Of a stretch of 9,778 bases of DNA, positions 1 to 5,780 are shown in pieces. The notes under the pieces are model-generated. The model worked only from the letters and a program-made list of their open reading frames with translations. It was not told the origin of the DNA and ran no database searches. The stretch's first letter is position 1; each line of letters starts with the position of its first letter. Position numbers and translations under genes: made by a program. The stretch is taken from the NCBI GenBank assembly GCA_003446295.1, contig DMBB01000411.1:5703-15480 (forward strand), written 5' to 3'. This stretch comes from Erysipelotrichaceae bacterium (GTDB taxonomy: Bacteria; Bacillota_I; Bacilli_A; Erysipelotrichales; Erysipelotrichaceae).

Positions 1-201
1 GGTACATATGAAACATCGATCCTTCCGTTTGAAGACTGCTGCACGATCTTTGACCCGAAGAACCCCGTCACAAAGCCGAACAGTGAGAAGGCTGCATCCT
101 TTGAAGCAAAATTCGATTATGAATCAATGATCGATACATGTGTCAATTCCCGCACTACAATTACAGTAGTGCCGCAGGATAATCAGGAATTATTCCTTTA
201 A
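1..201 (+). CDS. thiI: ThiI (tRNA 4-thiouridine / thiazole sulfurtransferase), C-terminal fragment
   Basis: Open frame from base 1 to a TAA at 199-201, giving the last 66 residues of a protein whose start lies outside the window. The sequence contains PFEDCCTIF followed by a P-V-T-K-P stretch and an acidic/basic tail, which I recognise as the end of the adenylating PP-loop domain of ThiI. ThiI activates and transfers sulfur to uridine-8 of tRNA and, in many bacteria, contributes sulfur for thiamine thiazole synthesis. The protein stops soon after the EDCC motif, so it is the short form without a C-terminal rhodanese domain, as is usual in Firmicutes. A strong ribosome site for the next gene follows 7 bases downstream, so the two are probably co-transcribed. 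The call rests on recognition of this tail only. Confidence 0.82.
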   Translation, partial: GTYETSILPFEDCCTIFDPKNPVTKPNSEKAASFEAKFDYESMIDTCVNSRTTITVVPQDNQELFL

Positions 202-222
202 GGACCCGGGGAGGTATCAGAA

Positions 223-471
223 ATGGCTATCGGCAATAAAAGCAGAGCAGAGATCGTTAAAGTGTATGATGAGATCATCGCCAACGGTCTGCAGGAAACA
301 GAAGATCAGTTCCGTGCGAGTCTGAACGATGTAGTAAGACTGGTAGAGCTTGAAAAGAGCTACAGCACAAACAGGAAGCTTGATATTTATGAGCTTCTGA
401 CACAGATCTCCAACTGCACACCGAAAGAACGTGAAAGATACGGCAGAAAGATCCGCCGTCTTCTGAAGTAA
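223..471 (+). CDS. Small basic helical protein of unknown function downstream of thiI
   Basis: An 82-residue frame with a good ribosome site (GGGGAGG about 208-214) about 8 bases before the ATG, starting 21 bases after the thiI stop and ending just before an intrinsic terminator. I do not recognise the family. The predicted chain is charged, looks mostly alpha-helical, has one cysteine, no signal peptide and no membrane segment, and ends in a very basic stretch (RYGRKIRRLLK) that could bind nucleic acid. The context suggests it is the last gene of the thiI transcript; a link to tRNA modification or to sulfur handling is only a guess. The gene is believable because of its ribosome site, position and terminator; an opposite-strand frame over the same bases has none of these. 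Confidence 0.7.
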   Translation: MAIGNKSRAEIVKVYDEIIANGLQETEDQFRASLNDVVRLVELEKSYSTNRKLDIYELLTQISNCTPKERERYGRKIRRLLK

Positions 472-481
472 GCAGAACATG

Positions 482-509
482 CCATGTACCATGCGGTACA
501 TGGTTTTTG
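482..509 (+). terminator. Intrinsic terminator after the thiI transcript
   Basis: Perfect 9-bp stem CCATGTACC (482-490) with GGTACATGG (495-503), 4-base loop ATGC, followed directly by five T (504-508). It lies 10 bases after the stop of the 82-residue gene, so it ends that transcription unit. Confidence 0.9.
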
Positions 510-573
510 TTTGCAGAGCATGATCACGTGTATTTCTTTTGACGATATGCTCCAAATATAAAAGAAGGATGTT

Positions 574-617
574 ATTGACTGATTTTGCTTGCGTCAATCG
601 GAATCAAATCTGATAAT
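574..617 (+). promoter_or_regulatory. Possible glpK promoter with a 6-bp dyad
   Basis: Candidate -35 TTGCGT (589-594), 17-base spacer, and -10 GATAAT (612-617), which would place transcription start about 18 bases before the glpK ATG. The inverted repeat ATTGAC (574-579) / GTCAAT (593-598) overlaps the -35 and could be a protein-binding site. No clear cre (CcpA) site and no GlpP-type antiterminator structure are visible. The -35 is weak, so this is tentative. The rest of 510-641 shows nothing else I can name. Confidence 0.3.
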
Positions 618-641
618 GGAAGTAACAGGAGTGCTGATAAA

Positions 642-2138
642 ATGGAAAAATATATCATGGCGATTGACCAGGGAACGACCAGTTCCCGAGCAATTCTTTT
701 TGATCATCAGTCAAACATCGTGGGTGTTGCCCAAAAGGAATTCAAGCAGTATTTCCCTCAGCCCGGATGGGTCGAGCATGACGCAAATGAGATCTGGCTT
801 TCCGTATTGGCAGTCATGGCGCAGTGCATGCAGAATTCCGGCATCCAGCCTTCGCAGGTAGCAGGCATCGGCATTACAAACCAGCGTGAAACAACAGTTG
901 TCTGGAACAGAAACACCGGACTGCCGATCTGCAATGCGATCGTATGGCAGTCCAGACAGACGGCCGATATCTGTGATCAGCTCAGAGCAGACGGATATGA
1001 AAATATGGTAACTGAGAAGACAGGTCTGAAGATCGACCCGTATTTCTCAGCAACGAAGATCAGATGGATGCTCGATCACGTACCGGGTGCACAGAAGCTT
1101 GCGGAAGAAGGGCAGCTGCTTGCCGGAACGATCGACAGCTGGCTGATCTGGTGTCTGAGCGGCATGAAAGCGCATGTTACGGATTACAGCAACGCTTCCC
1201 GTACGATGCTTTACAACATCTTTGAGCAGAAGTGGGATGAAGAACTGTGCGCAATGCTGAATATTCCTATGTGCATGCTGCCGGAAGTCAAAGAAAGCAG
1301 CGGCATCTTTGCCACAACAGTACCTTATCATTTCTTCGGACAGGAAGTTCCGATCTGCGGTGTAGCAGGCGACCAGCAGGCTGCACTGTTCGGACAGAAC
1401 TGCTTCCGCGAAGGCATGGCAAAGAATACATACGGAACGGGATGCTTCCTGCTGATGAACACAGGCACTACACCGCGCAGAAGCGAAAACGGCCTTGTCA
1501 CAACGATCGCATGGGGATACCGCGGAAAGATCTGCTATGCCCTTGAAGGTTCAGTATTTGTTGCAGGATCTGCAATACAGTGGCTTCGAGATCAGATGAA
1601 GTTCTTTGAAAAGTCTTCTGAATCACAGAAGATGGCTGAGTCTGTCATAACAGATTCCGGTGTGATCATGGTACCTGCGTTTGTCGGTCTTGGTGCTCCG
1701 TATTGGGACGATAAGTGCAGAGGCGCACTGTTCGGGATCACCAGAGGAACAACACCTGAAGATATCACAAAGGCAACTCTGGAATCTCTGGCATACCAGA
1801 CAAAAGATGTCATCTCTGCGATGGAACAGGACTGCGATACGTCAATTGAAACATTGAAGGTAGACGGCGGTGCTGCTATGAACGATTATCTGATGCAGTT
1901 CCAGAGCGACATTCTTCAGTGCAATGTCATACGTCCAGTAAACGTTGAAACTACTGCTCTGGGAGCTGCTCATCTGGCAGGCCTGGCAGTAGGCTTCTGG
2001 AAAGATACAGACGAACTCGAAACATCCGATGAAAGCTCAAAAACATATGAGCCTTCCATGGAAAAGGAAAAGTCTGAACATCTGTATGACAGATGGAAGC
2101 TGGCTGTTTCTGCCGCCAGAATGTTCCCGACTGAATAA
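642..2138 (+). CDS. glpK: Glycerol kinase
   Basis: A 498-residue FGGY-family kinase, the normal length for GlpK, phosphorylating glycerol to sn-glycerol-3-phosphate with ATP in the cytoplasm. The N-terminal ATP-domain signature is [10 protein letters not shown] (D9-R16); the glycerol-binding pair R82-E83 lies in NQRETT; the catalytic aspartate is D244 in GVAGDQQ; the second FGGY signature begins about residue 292 and includes E302-G303-S304. H230 in the YHFFG motif matches the histidine that HPr phosphorylates in Firmicute glycerol kinases, so PTS-dependent activation is likely. I chose the ATG at 642 because CAGGAG (626-631) precedes it with good spacing and the product begins as GlpK proteins do; the frame is open upstream to a TTG at 585, but that extension does not resemble GlpK. 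No glpF or glpD is adjacent, and the gene has its own terminator. Confidence 0.97.
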   Translation: MEKYIMAIDQGTTSSRAILFDHQSNIVGVAQKEFKQYFPQPGWVEHDANEIWLSVLAVMAQCMQNSGIQPSQVAGIGITNQRETTVVWNRNTGLPICNAIVWQSRQTADICDQLRADGYENMVTEKTGLKIDPYFSATKIRWMLDHVPGAQKLAEEGQLLAGTIDSWLIWCLSGMKAHVTDYSNASRTMLYNIFEQKWDEELCAMLNIPMCMLPEVKESSGIFATTVPYHFFGQEVPICGVAGDQQAALFGQNCFREGMAKNTYGTGCFLLMNTGTTPRRSENGLVTTIAWGYRGKICYALEGSVFVAGSAIQWLRDQMKFFEKSSESQKMAESVITDSGVIMVPAFVGLGAPYWDDKCRGALFGITRGTTPEDITKATLESLAYQTKDVISAMEQDCDTSIETLKVDGGAAMNDYLMQFQSDILQCNVIRPVNVETTALGAAHLAGLAVGFWKDTDELETSDESSKTYEPSMEKEKSEHLYDRWKLAVSAARMFPTE

Positions 2139-2143
2139 TCGAT

Positions 2144-2193
2144 AAACCGGATCATGAAAAGATGAATTCTATCGGATCATTGATCCGGTTTTT
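2144..2193 (+). terminator. Intrinsic terminator of glpK with two alternative hairpins
   Basis: Arms AAACCGGATCA (2144-2154) and TGATCCGGTTT (2181-2191) are perfect complements ending in a run of five T (2189-2193). The right arm can instead pair with the nearer CGGATC (2173-2178) to give a compact 6-bp hairpin with loop ATT. Either form ends at the same T-tract. Confidence 0.85.
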
Positions 2194-2242
2194 CAGTCTG
2201 AAGTCAGCATACTTTTGAAAACATAAAATGATCATATCAGAG

Positions 2243-2248
2243 TATAAT
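2243..2248 (+). promoter_or_regulatory. Possible -10 element for the small cysteine-rich gene
   Basis: A consensus TATAAT at 2243-2248 lies 35 bases before the ATG at 2284. There is no good -35 at 16-18 bases (TTGAAA at 2215-2220 is 22 bases away), so the promoter call is weak. The ribosome site would be GGGAG at 2273-2277. Confidence 0.35.
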
Positions 2249-2283
2249 TTTTACAGGAGAATAACTTATACAGGGAGAACAAT

Positions 2284-2466
2284 ATGACAACTACAGAAAA
2301 CAGACCGGAGTATCTTTACAATGCTGAGAAGTGCCCTTGTCCGAGAGGGGAAAAAGCGGGATGCCCGAATTACAGAAAATGTGATGCTTGTATCGAAAAC
2401 CATCACAGCAAAGGCGGGGAAACAGCCTGCGAAAAGAAATACCGTCAGGAAAGGGCAGCAGCATAA
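2284..2466 (+). CDS. Small cysteine-rich, probably metal-binding protein
   Basis: A 60-residue protein with six cysteines and a His pair: C17, C19, C27, C33, C36, H40-H41 and C49, arranged as C-x-C-x7-C-x5-C-x2-C-x3-HH-x7-C. This spacing resembles the short uncharacterised cysteine-rich proteins (C-x-C ... C-x2-C ... YHR/HH ... AC) common in anaerobic Firmicutes, perhaps the DUF6485 group; I could not check the family. Zinc or iron-sulfur binding is likely but unproven. It has no signal peptide. A GGGAG ribosome site 6 bases before the ATG, a TATAAT box upstream and a terminator 5 bases after the stop make it a credible single-gene unit. It sits between glpK and the redox-related genes, with no evidence that it works with either. 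Confidence 0.72.
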   Translation: MTTTENRPEYLYNAEKCPCPRGEKAGCPNYRKCDACIENHHSKGGETACEKKYRQERAAA

Positions 2467-2471
2467 TCATC

Positions 2472-2513
2472 AAGCCGTGCAGGTTCTATCAGGAACACAG
2501 ATCACGGCTTTTT
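2472..2513 (+). terminator. Intrinsic terminator after the cysteine-rich gene
   Basis: AAGCCGTG (2472-2479) pairs with CACGGCTT (2503-2510), followed by T to 2513. Part of the 23-base loop can form an inner GTTC/GAAC stem. It separates this gene from the binding-protein unit. Confidence 0.82.
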
Positions 2514-2535
2514 CTATACAGCTGCTTTGTTTCAT

Positions 2536-2550
2536 TGAGTATATTACTCA
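2536..2550 (+). promoter_or_regulatory. Dyad TGAGTA-n3-TACTCA upstream of the binding-protein promoter
   Basis: Perfect inverted repeat of 6-bp arms around TAT. It is the first of a run of short palindromes ahead of the promoter, size and position fitting a dimeric regulator site. The binding protein is unknown. Confidence 0.4.
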
Positions 2551-2562
2551 GTAAGGGCTTAC
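2551..2562 (+). promoter_or_regulatory. Dyad GTAAG-GG-CTTAC directly abutting the previous dyad
   Basis: Perfect 5-bp arms around GG, starting on the base after the 2536-2550 dyad and ending two bases before the Rex-like site. No T-tract follows, so it is not a terminator. Its regulator is unknown. Confidence 0.35.
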
Positions 2563-2564
2563 AT

Positions 2565-2582
2565 TTGTTAATAAATTATCAA
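2565..2582 (+). promoter_or_regulatory. Rex-like redox operator
   Basis: TTGTTAA-TAAA-TTATCAA matches the Rex consensus TTGTTAA-n4-TTAACAA at 13 of 14 half-site positions (one T for A in the right half). It ends 4 bases before the -35 TTGATA (2587-2592), a position suited to repression. Rex is the NADH/NAD+-sensing repressor that in Clostridia and relatives controls hydrogenase, alcohol dehydrogenase and related fermentation genes. The right half also forms a second dyad, TATCAA-n4-TTGATA (2577-2592), that covers the -35. Assignment is from motif match only; rex itself is not in the window. Confidence 0.55.
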
Positions 2583-2586
2583 ACTA

Positions 2587-2614
2587 TTGATATATATTTT
2601 CATTAGTGTACAAT
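2587..2614 (+). promoter_or_regulatory. Promoter of the binding-protein gene
   Basis: -35 TTGATA (2587-2592), 16-base spacer, -10 TACAAT (2609-2614). Start of transcription would be near 2621, giving a leader of about 38 bases that holds the hairpin CAGGCA (2626-2631) / TGCCTG (2638-2643) just before the ribosome site AGGAGG (2647-2652). Confidence 0.6.
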
Positions 2615-2658
2615 AGGATACGTTGCAGGCAGTGTAATGCCTGTTCAGGAGGAAAGAA

Positions 2659-3651
2659 ATGAAAAAATTCAGCGCTATTGTATTAAGTGCGCTGCTGCTT
2701 GCAGGATGTTCCAACGGTGCCAAAGCACCTGAAGAAACAGCTGCAGCAACAGCTGAAGCCACAGCAGAAGCAACTGCTGAAACAATCGAAACTGCAGCAC
2801 CCGAAGAAACATCATATGACTTCAGCGAACTGAAGATCATCGCTCCGATGGGAGCACCGTCTCTGTCACTGCTGCCGATACTCAAGGGCAACACGAATGC
2901 ACAGATCGTCAACGGTCCTGAAAATCTTCAGGCAGCTCTGGTCAATCCGGAACCTGAATTCGATGTTATCGTAGCTCCGACAAACCTTGGCGTAAAGCTT
3001 GCTTCAGCAGGCAAGACAGACTACAGAATGCTTGCTGTTGTTACATGGGGCAATATGTATATCGTTGCTGACGATGAGAACATCATTGACAACGCTGATG
3101 CTGAACTTGCTCTCTTCGGTGAAAATGCTGTCGGCGGACTCGTATTCAAATCACTGTATCCGGAACCTGCTGCAAATGTAACATGGTATGATTCAGTAAC
3201 TGATGCACAGGCAGCTCTGCTGTCCGACAAGGCAAACGGTGCTCTGCTTGCTGAACCGGCTGCTACAGCTACAATTGCAAAAGCAAAGGAATCCGGCAAA
3301 GAATACAAGATCGTAGTTGACCTTCAGGAAGCATGGGGAGACGGATATCCTCAGGCAGGTCTGTATGTTCGTTCAGCAGACTATGAAGAAAACAAGGATC
3401 TGTATGACGCTATGATCGCTGAAATGGCTTCTTATGCTGAAAAAGCAGCAGCCAGCGATAAGGCAGATGTCATTGCTGATATCGATGCGATTGGTGCAGA
3501 AACACTTGGCGTACCCAATTCCGCAATCGTCGGAAAAGTCTGGGACAGAATGGGTGTTTCAGTCGTAAAAGCTTCTGAATGTGTTGAACAGCTCGACAAA
3601 TTCCTCGGTCTGTTCGGCATTGAAAGCAGCGAAACTGCAGTCATTAAGTAA
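2659..3651 (+). CDS. Lipoprotein, ABC-importer substrate-binding protein (NMT1/SsuA-like)
   Basis: A 330-residue exported lipoprotein. Residues 1-16 form a signal peptide with lipobox LLAGC, lipidated at C17. Residues 25-51 are a low-complexity Ala/Thr/Glu spacer with repeats of TAEA, likely a flexible tether. From about 53 the chain begins like periplasmic-binding fold II proteins of the NMT1/SsuA/ThiY type: a beta strand and loop (KIIAPMGAPS), a region where such proteins read out a candidate ligand (DVIVAPTNLGVKLASAG), and a hinge return near YPQAGLYVRS. This class delivers small organic solutes such as sulfonates, nitrate or pyrimidine precursors; the ligand here cannot be told. Strong ribosome site AGGAGG, own promoter with a Rex-like site, and a strong terminator after it. 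The partner permease follows as the next gene. Confidence 0.8.
   Translation: MKKFSAIVLSALLLAGCSNGAKAPEETAAATAEATAEATAETIETAAPEETSYDFSELKIIAPMGAPSLSLLPILKGNTNAQIVNGPENLQAALVNPEPEFDVIVAPTNLGVKLASAGKTDYRMLAVVTWGNMYIVADDENIIDNADAELALFGENAVGGLVFKSLYPEPAANVTWYDSVTDAQAALLSDKANGALLAEPAATATIAKAKESGKEYKIVVDLQEAWGDGYPQAGLYVRSADYEENKDLYDAMIAEMASYAEKAAASDKADVIADIDAIGAETLGVPNSAIVGKVWDRMGVSVVKASECVEQLDKFLGLFGIESSETAVIK
2731..2811 (+). repeat. Low-complexity Ala/Thr/Glu coding repeat in the lipoprotein
   Basis: Imperfect repeats of codons for T-A-E-A encode residues 25-51, between the lipobox cysteine and the folded domain. This is a usual tether in surface lipoproteins; length variation between strains would be expected here. 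Confidence 0.7.
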
Positions 3652-3657
3652 GTCCGC

Positions 3658-3686
3658 AAAACCCTGACGGAATCAGGGTTTTTTTT
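3658..3686 (+). terminator. Strong intrinsic terminator after the binding-protein gene
   Basis: AAAACCCTGA (3658-3667) pairs with TCAGGGTTTT (3673-3682) around loop CGGAA, and the T run continues to 3686. It separates the abundant binding protein from the permease operon, or lets only partial read-through pass. Confidence 0.93.
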
Positions 3687-3691
3687 CAAAA

Positions 3692-3733
3692 ATATCATGT
3701 TGCACAAGTTTGAACTTGCAGTTAACATGATAT
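3692..3733 (+). promoter_or_regulatory. Nested inverted repeats covering the hydrogenase operon promoter
   Basis: Outer arms ATATCATGTT (3692-3701) and AACATGATAT (3724-3733) are perfect 10-bp complements. Inside them lie CAAGTT (3705-3710) and AACTTG (3713-3718), perfect 6-bp arms around TG. The outer right arm overlaps the extended -10 and the inner dyad covers the -35. There is no T-tract, so an operator for one or two regulator dimers is more likely than a terminator. It does not match the Rex consensus. Confidence 0.55.
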
Positions 3734-3736
3734 AAT
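3710..3736 (+). promoter_or_regulatory. Promoter of the permease-hydrogenase operon (extended -10)
   Basis: Extended -10 TGATATAAT (3728-3736) with a perfect TATAAT, and a -35-like TTGAAC (3710-3715) at a short 15-base spacing. Transcription would start near 3743, about 19 bases before the permease ATG at 3762 and ahead of its GAGGGG ribosome site (3751-3756). Confidence 0.65.
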
Positions 3737-3761
3737 GTCAGCGTGTGGCAGAGGGGTTTGT

Positions 3762-4511
3762 ATGGCGAAAAGAACCGGCTTGATTACAGTCTTCATACTG
3801 ATCTTTCTGTGGCATCTGATGGCTGCTGCTGTTGGAAATGATATCCTGATCCCATATCCTGCGCAGGTAGGTTCATACCTGCTCGGACTCCTCAGATCAG
3901 AAGTACTCTATACTTCCGTACTGATGACTACACTGCGTGTTGCAAAAGGATTTCTGATCTCAATGGTATGTGCCATGATATTCAGCATATTATCTGACTA
4001 CAGTCCCGCTATGCGATCAATATTCACGCCGATCCATGTTCTGACCAAAACGATCCCCAATGCAAGCTACATTATTATCGCGATCATTTGGCTTGGTTCA
4101 GAAGGAGCAGTCTCTGCAGTCAGTTTTATGATTTTATTTCCTGTTTTCTACAACAGTTTTATCAACGCAATGGACCAGGAGGATTCTTCACTGAAAGATG
4201 TCGGATCGATCTATCGTGAATCATTCCTCGGAAAACTCAGATACAGAACACTGCCTCTGATCCTGACAGAAGTCCTGACTACCGGAAAAACTGCCGCTTC
4301 CATGGGGTTTAAGGTAGGAGTCATGGCTGAAGTGATCGGCCAGGTCAGGGTCGGCATCGGAAGACAGATGTCCTATGCCAGACTGTATCTGCAGACAGAC
4401 AGACTGATTGCCTGGACTGTGGTCATTATTATCATATCGATTCTTTTGGATCAGCTGTTTGATCTGCTGATCCTGTATAGAAAGAAGGAGGAACAAAGAT
4501 GGAGAAACTGA
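3762..4511 (+). CDS. ABC-importer permease (SsuC/NMT1-associated type)
   Basis: A 249-residue inner-membrane protein of the BPD_transp_1 family. Hydrophobic segments appear at about 6-24, 52-78, 100-136 and 214-238, with the typical inward loop at about 145-166 (SIYRESFLGKLRYRTLPLI), the EAA-type loop that contacts the importer ATPase. Length fits SsuC/TauC-like permeases. I chose ATG 3762 because GAGGGG lies 5 bases before it; the in-frame ATG at 3735 overlaps the -10 box and cannot be in the transcript. It should pair with the lipoprotein encoded upstream. Its 3' end overlaps the next gene by 13 bases and carries that gene's AAGGAGG site (4485-4491), so it is the first gene of the hydrogenase operon. 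No importer ATPase gene is adjacent, although the EAA loop implies one is used. Confidence 0.88.
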   Translation: MAKRTGLITVFILIFLWHLMAAAVGNDILIPYPAQVGSYLLGLLRSEVLYTSVLMTTLRVAKGFLISMVCAMIFSILSDYSPAMRSIFTPIHVLTKTIPNASYIIIAIIWLGSEGAVSAVSFMILFPVFYNSFINAMDQEDSSLKDVGSIYRESFLGKLRYRTLPLILTEVLTTGKTAASMGFKVGVMAEVIGQVRVGIGRQMSYARLYLQTDRLIAWTVVIIIISILLDQLFDLLILYRKKEEQRWRN

Positions 4512-4993
4512 ATTTAGCATCACTCATGAAACTGGACGAGATCGTTGCGGCTCATAAAGATGAGCCGGGACCCGTAATTGTCATGCTGCATGAAGTTCAG
4601 GACTACTTTGGCTACATTCCGTTTGAAGCGATGACAAAGATTGCTGAAGCAACGGGAACCAGTCCTGCTGAAGTATTCGGCGTTGTCAATTTCTATGCCC
4701 AGTTCACAACAAATCCGAAAGGAAAGCATGTCATCAACGTATGTCTCGGTACAGCCTGCTATGTAAAAGGAAGCCAGGCACTCATCGATCGTGCGATCGA
4801 CCTGACAGGTGCTCAGATCAACAAAACAAGTGATGACGGTTTATTCTCTCTTGACGCAACAAGATGCCTCGGTGCATGCGGACTTGCTCCGGTAGTCGTC
4901 ATTGACGGCAAGGTTATCGGCAGCTGCACACCTGCTAAACTCGAAAAAGAGATCTCTCTGATCAAGAGTACTGAAGTTACAGGACAGGCCTGA
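4499..4993 (+). CDS. hydC: NuoE/HydC-type [2Fe-2S] subunit of an NAD-dependent hydrogenase complex
   Basis: A 164-residue protein with the N-terminal helical part and C-terminal thioredoxin-like [2Fe-2S] domain of complex I NuoE. Cluster cysteines are C82-x4-C87 and C123-x3-C127, the canonical spacing. The segment GVVNFYAQF just before the cluster domain is typical of the family. In HydABC-type electron-bifurcating [FeFe]-hydrogenases this subunit sits beside the flavoprotein HydB and helps pass electrons to or from NAD(H) in the cytoplasm. Strong ribosome site AAGGAGG 7 bases before the ATG, inside the permease gene. The NuoF partner begins at 8913, so six genes are inserted between the two partners, plus a small [2Fe-2S] protein. 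The gene symbol follows from context; NuoE-like subunits also serve formate dehydrogenases. Confidence 0.92.
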   Translation: MEKLNLASLMKLDEIVAAHKDEPGPVIVMLHEVQDYFGYIPFEAMTKIAEATGTSPAEVFGVVNFYAQFTTNPKGKHVINVCLGTACYVKGSQALIDRAIDLTGAQINKTSDDGLFSLDATRCLGACGLAPVVVIDGKVIGSCTPAKLEKEISLIKSTEVTGQA

Positions 4994-4995
4994 TC

Positions 4996-5355
4996 ATGCT
5001 GTGCAGCGACATCATCAGGGCAGTGCATGCCGAACCCCTGGTGGTCAGTAATGAAGAACGTCTGACTAAAGATTATAAAGCTGCGTTCGCCAGTGACCTG
5101 ATGTCAGACGCATTGGCATTGATTCAGGATGAATTTGAGCACACGATTCTGATCACCGGTCTGTGCAATGCGCAGGTATTGCGCACCGCTGAAATGCTGG
5201 ATCTTGAAACAGTATTGTTTGTCCGCGGAAAGAAACTGGCAGGGGCTGATCTGATGATGGCTCAGAGTATGGATATCAACCTGTTTACTACAACATATAC
5301 GATGTATGAAACATGCGGTATCCTGTATGGACAGGGATTAGGTTCAATATCATGA
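4996..5355 (+). CDS. DRTGG-domain protein (first copy)
   Basis: A 119-residue soluble protein that reads as a stand-alone DRTGG domain: ASDLMSDAL near residues 32-40, a central ILITGLCNAQVLRTAEML strand-helix (51-68), LFVRGKK (74-80), and an INLFTTTYTMYETCGIL end (94-110). DRTGG domains occur next to CBS domains and in phosphotransacetylase-linked proteins and may bind ligands, but the function is not settled. The ATG lies 2 bases after the hydC stop with only a weak ribosome site, so translation is probably coupled to hydC. Its stop overlaps the next start as ATGA. A second, more divergent copy is encoded at 6957. A role as a small ligand-sensing partner of the neighbouring ATPase is inference. 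Confidence 0.8.
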   Translation: MLCSDIIRAVHAEPLVVSNEERLTKDYKAAFASDLMSDALALIQDEFEHTILITGLCNAQVLRTAEMLDLETVLFVRGKKLAGADLMMAQSMDINLFTTTYTMYETCGILYGQGLGSIS

Positions 5356-5780
5356 ACAAGATTCTTCAGAAGGAATTCCGCGTTGAGCGTGACGATTATG
5401 CAAATGCCGGTATGGCATCCAGTCAGATCAAGTCTACCCTGAAGCAGGTTGGAGTTGATCCGAAAGTCATGCGCCGGATCGCAGTAGCAGCCTATGAGGC
5501 AGAGATCAATATGATCATTCATGCCTGGGGCGGAGTCGTTTATCTCGATGTAACAGAAGATGGAATGATCCATCTGATCTTCCAGGACAACGGCCCCGGT
5601 ATCCCGGATCTGGAAAAAGCCATGACACCGGGATGGTCAACCGCCAGCAAAAAGGCAAGAGAACTGGGATTCGGAGCGGGCATGGGCCTTCCGAACATCA
5701 AACGTGTATCAGATGAATTCACGATCGAATCATCTCCGGCCGGTACAAGTATTTTCCTCACATTCAGGGTTGAAGAATGA
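5352..5780 (+). CDS. RsbW/SpoIIAB-like GHKL ATPase
   Basis: A 142-residue single-domain HATPase. The N box has E49, E51 and N53 (EAEINMIIHA); the G1 box is DNGPGIPD (79-86); the G2 box is GFGAGMGLPN (106-115); a GTS strand (131-133) ends the fold. There is no dimerisation/phosphoacceptor domain, so it resembles the anti-sigma serine kinases RsbW and SpoIIAB rather than a full histidine kinase. No sigma factor or anti-anti-sigma gene lies nearby, so its target is unknown. The true start is ATG 5352, overlapping the stop of the DRTGG gene as ATGA; the frame extends upstream to 5313, but that part is inside the previous gene. The 3' end overlaps the next start as ATGA too, which suggests a fixed stoichiometry with its neighbours. 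Confidence 0.88.
   Translation: MNKILQKEFRVERDDYANAGMASSQIKSTLKQVGVDPKVMRRIAVAAYEAEINMIIHAWGGVVYLDVTEDGMIHLIFQDNGPGIPDLEKAMTPGWSTASKKARELGFGAGMGLPNIKRVSDEFTIESSPAGTSIFLTFRVEE

Noticed and set aside
217..597. 126-residue open frame on the minus strand
   Set aside because: It crosses the 82-residue gene, an intrinsic terminator and the glpK upstream region; no supporting start signals.
585..641. N-terminal extension of glycerol kinase from a TTG at 585
   Set aside because: The 19 extra residues do not look like GlpK, and a good ribosome site with family-typical start lies at 642; the region also holds the likely promoter.
2514..2658. TPP riboswitch ahead of the NMT1-like binding protein
   Set aside because: The conserved thi-box elements (CUGAGA and partners) are absent; the region holds short operator-like dyads instead.
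3692..3733. Rex site at the hydrogenase operon promoter
   Set aside because: Only a single half-site-like TTAACAT (3722-3728) is present; the opposite half does not match the consensus.
3735..3761. Earlier ATG start (3735) for the ABC permease
   Set aside because: It overlaps the TATAAT box, so it would not be transcribed; ATG 3762 has GAGGGG in place.
4499..4511. Permease/hydC overlap as a sign of frameshift or truncation
   Set aside because: The permease is of normal length and hydC has its own ribosome site and a family-typical start; a genuine gene overlap.
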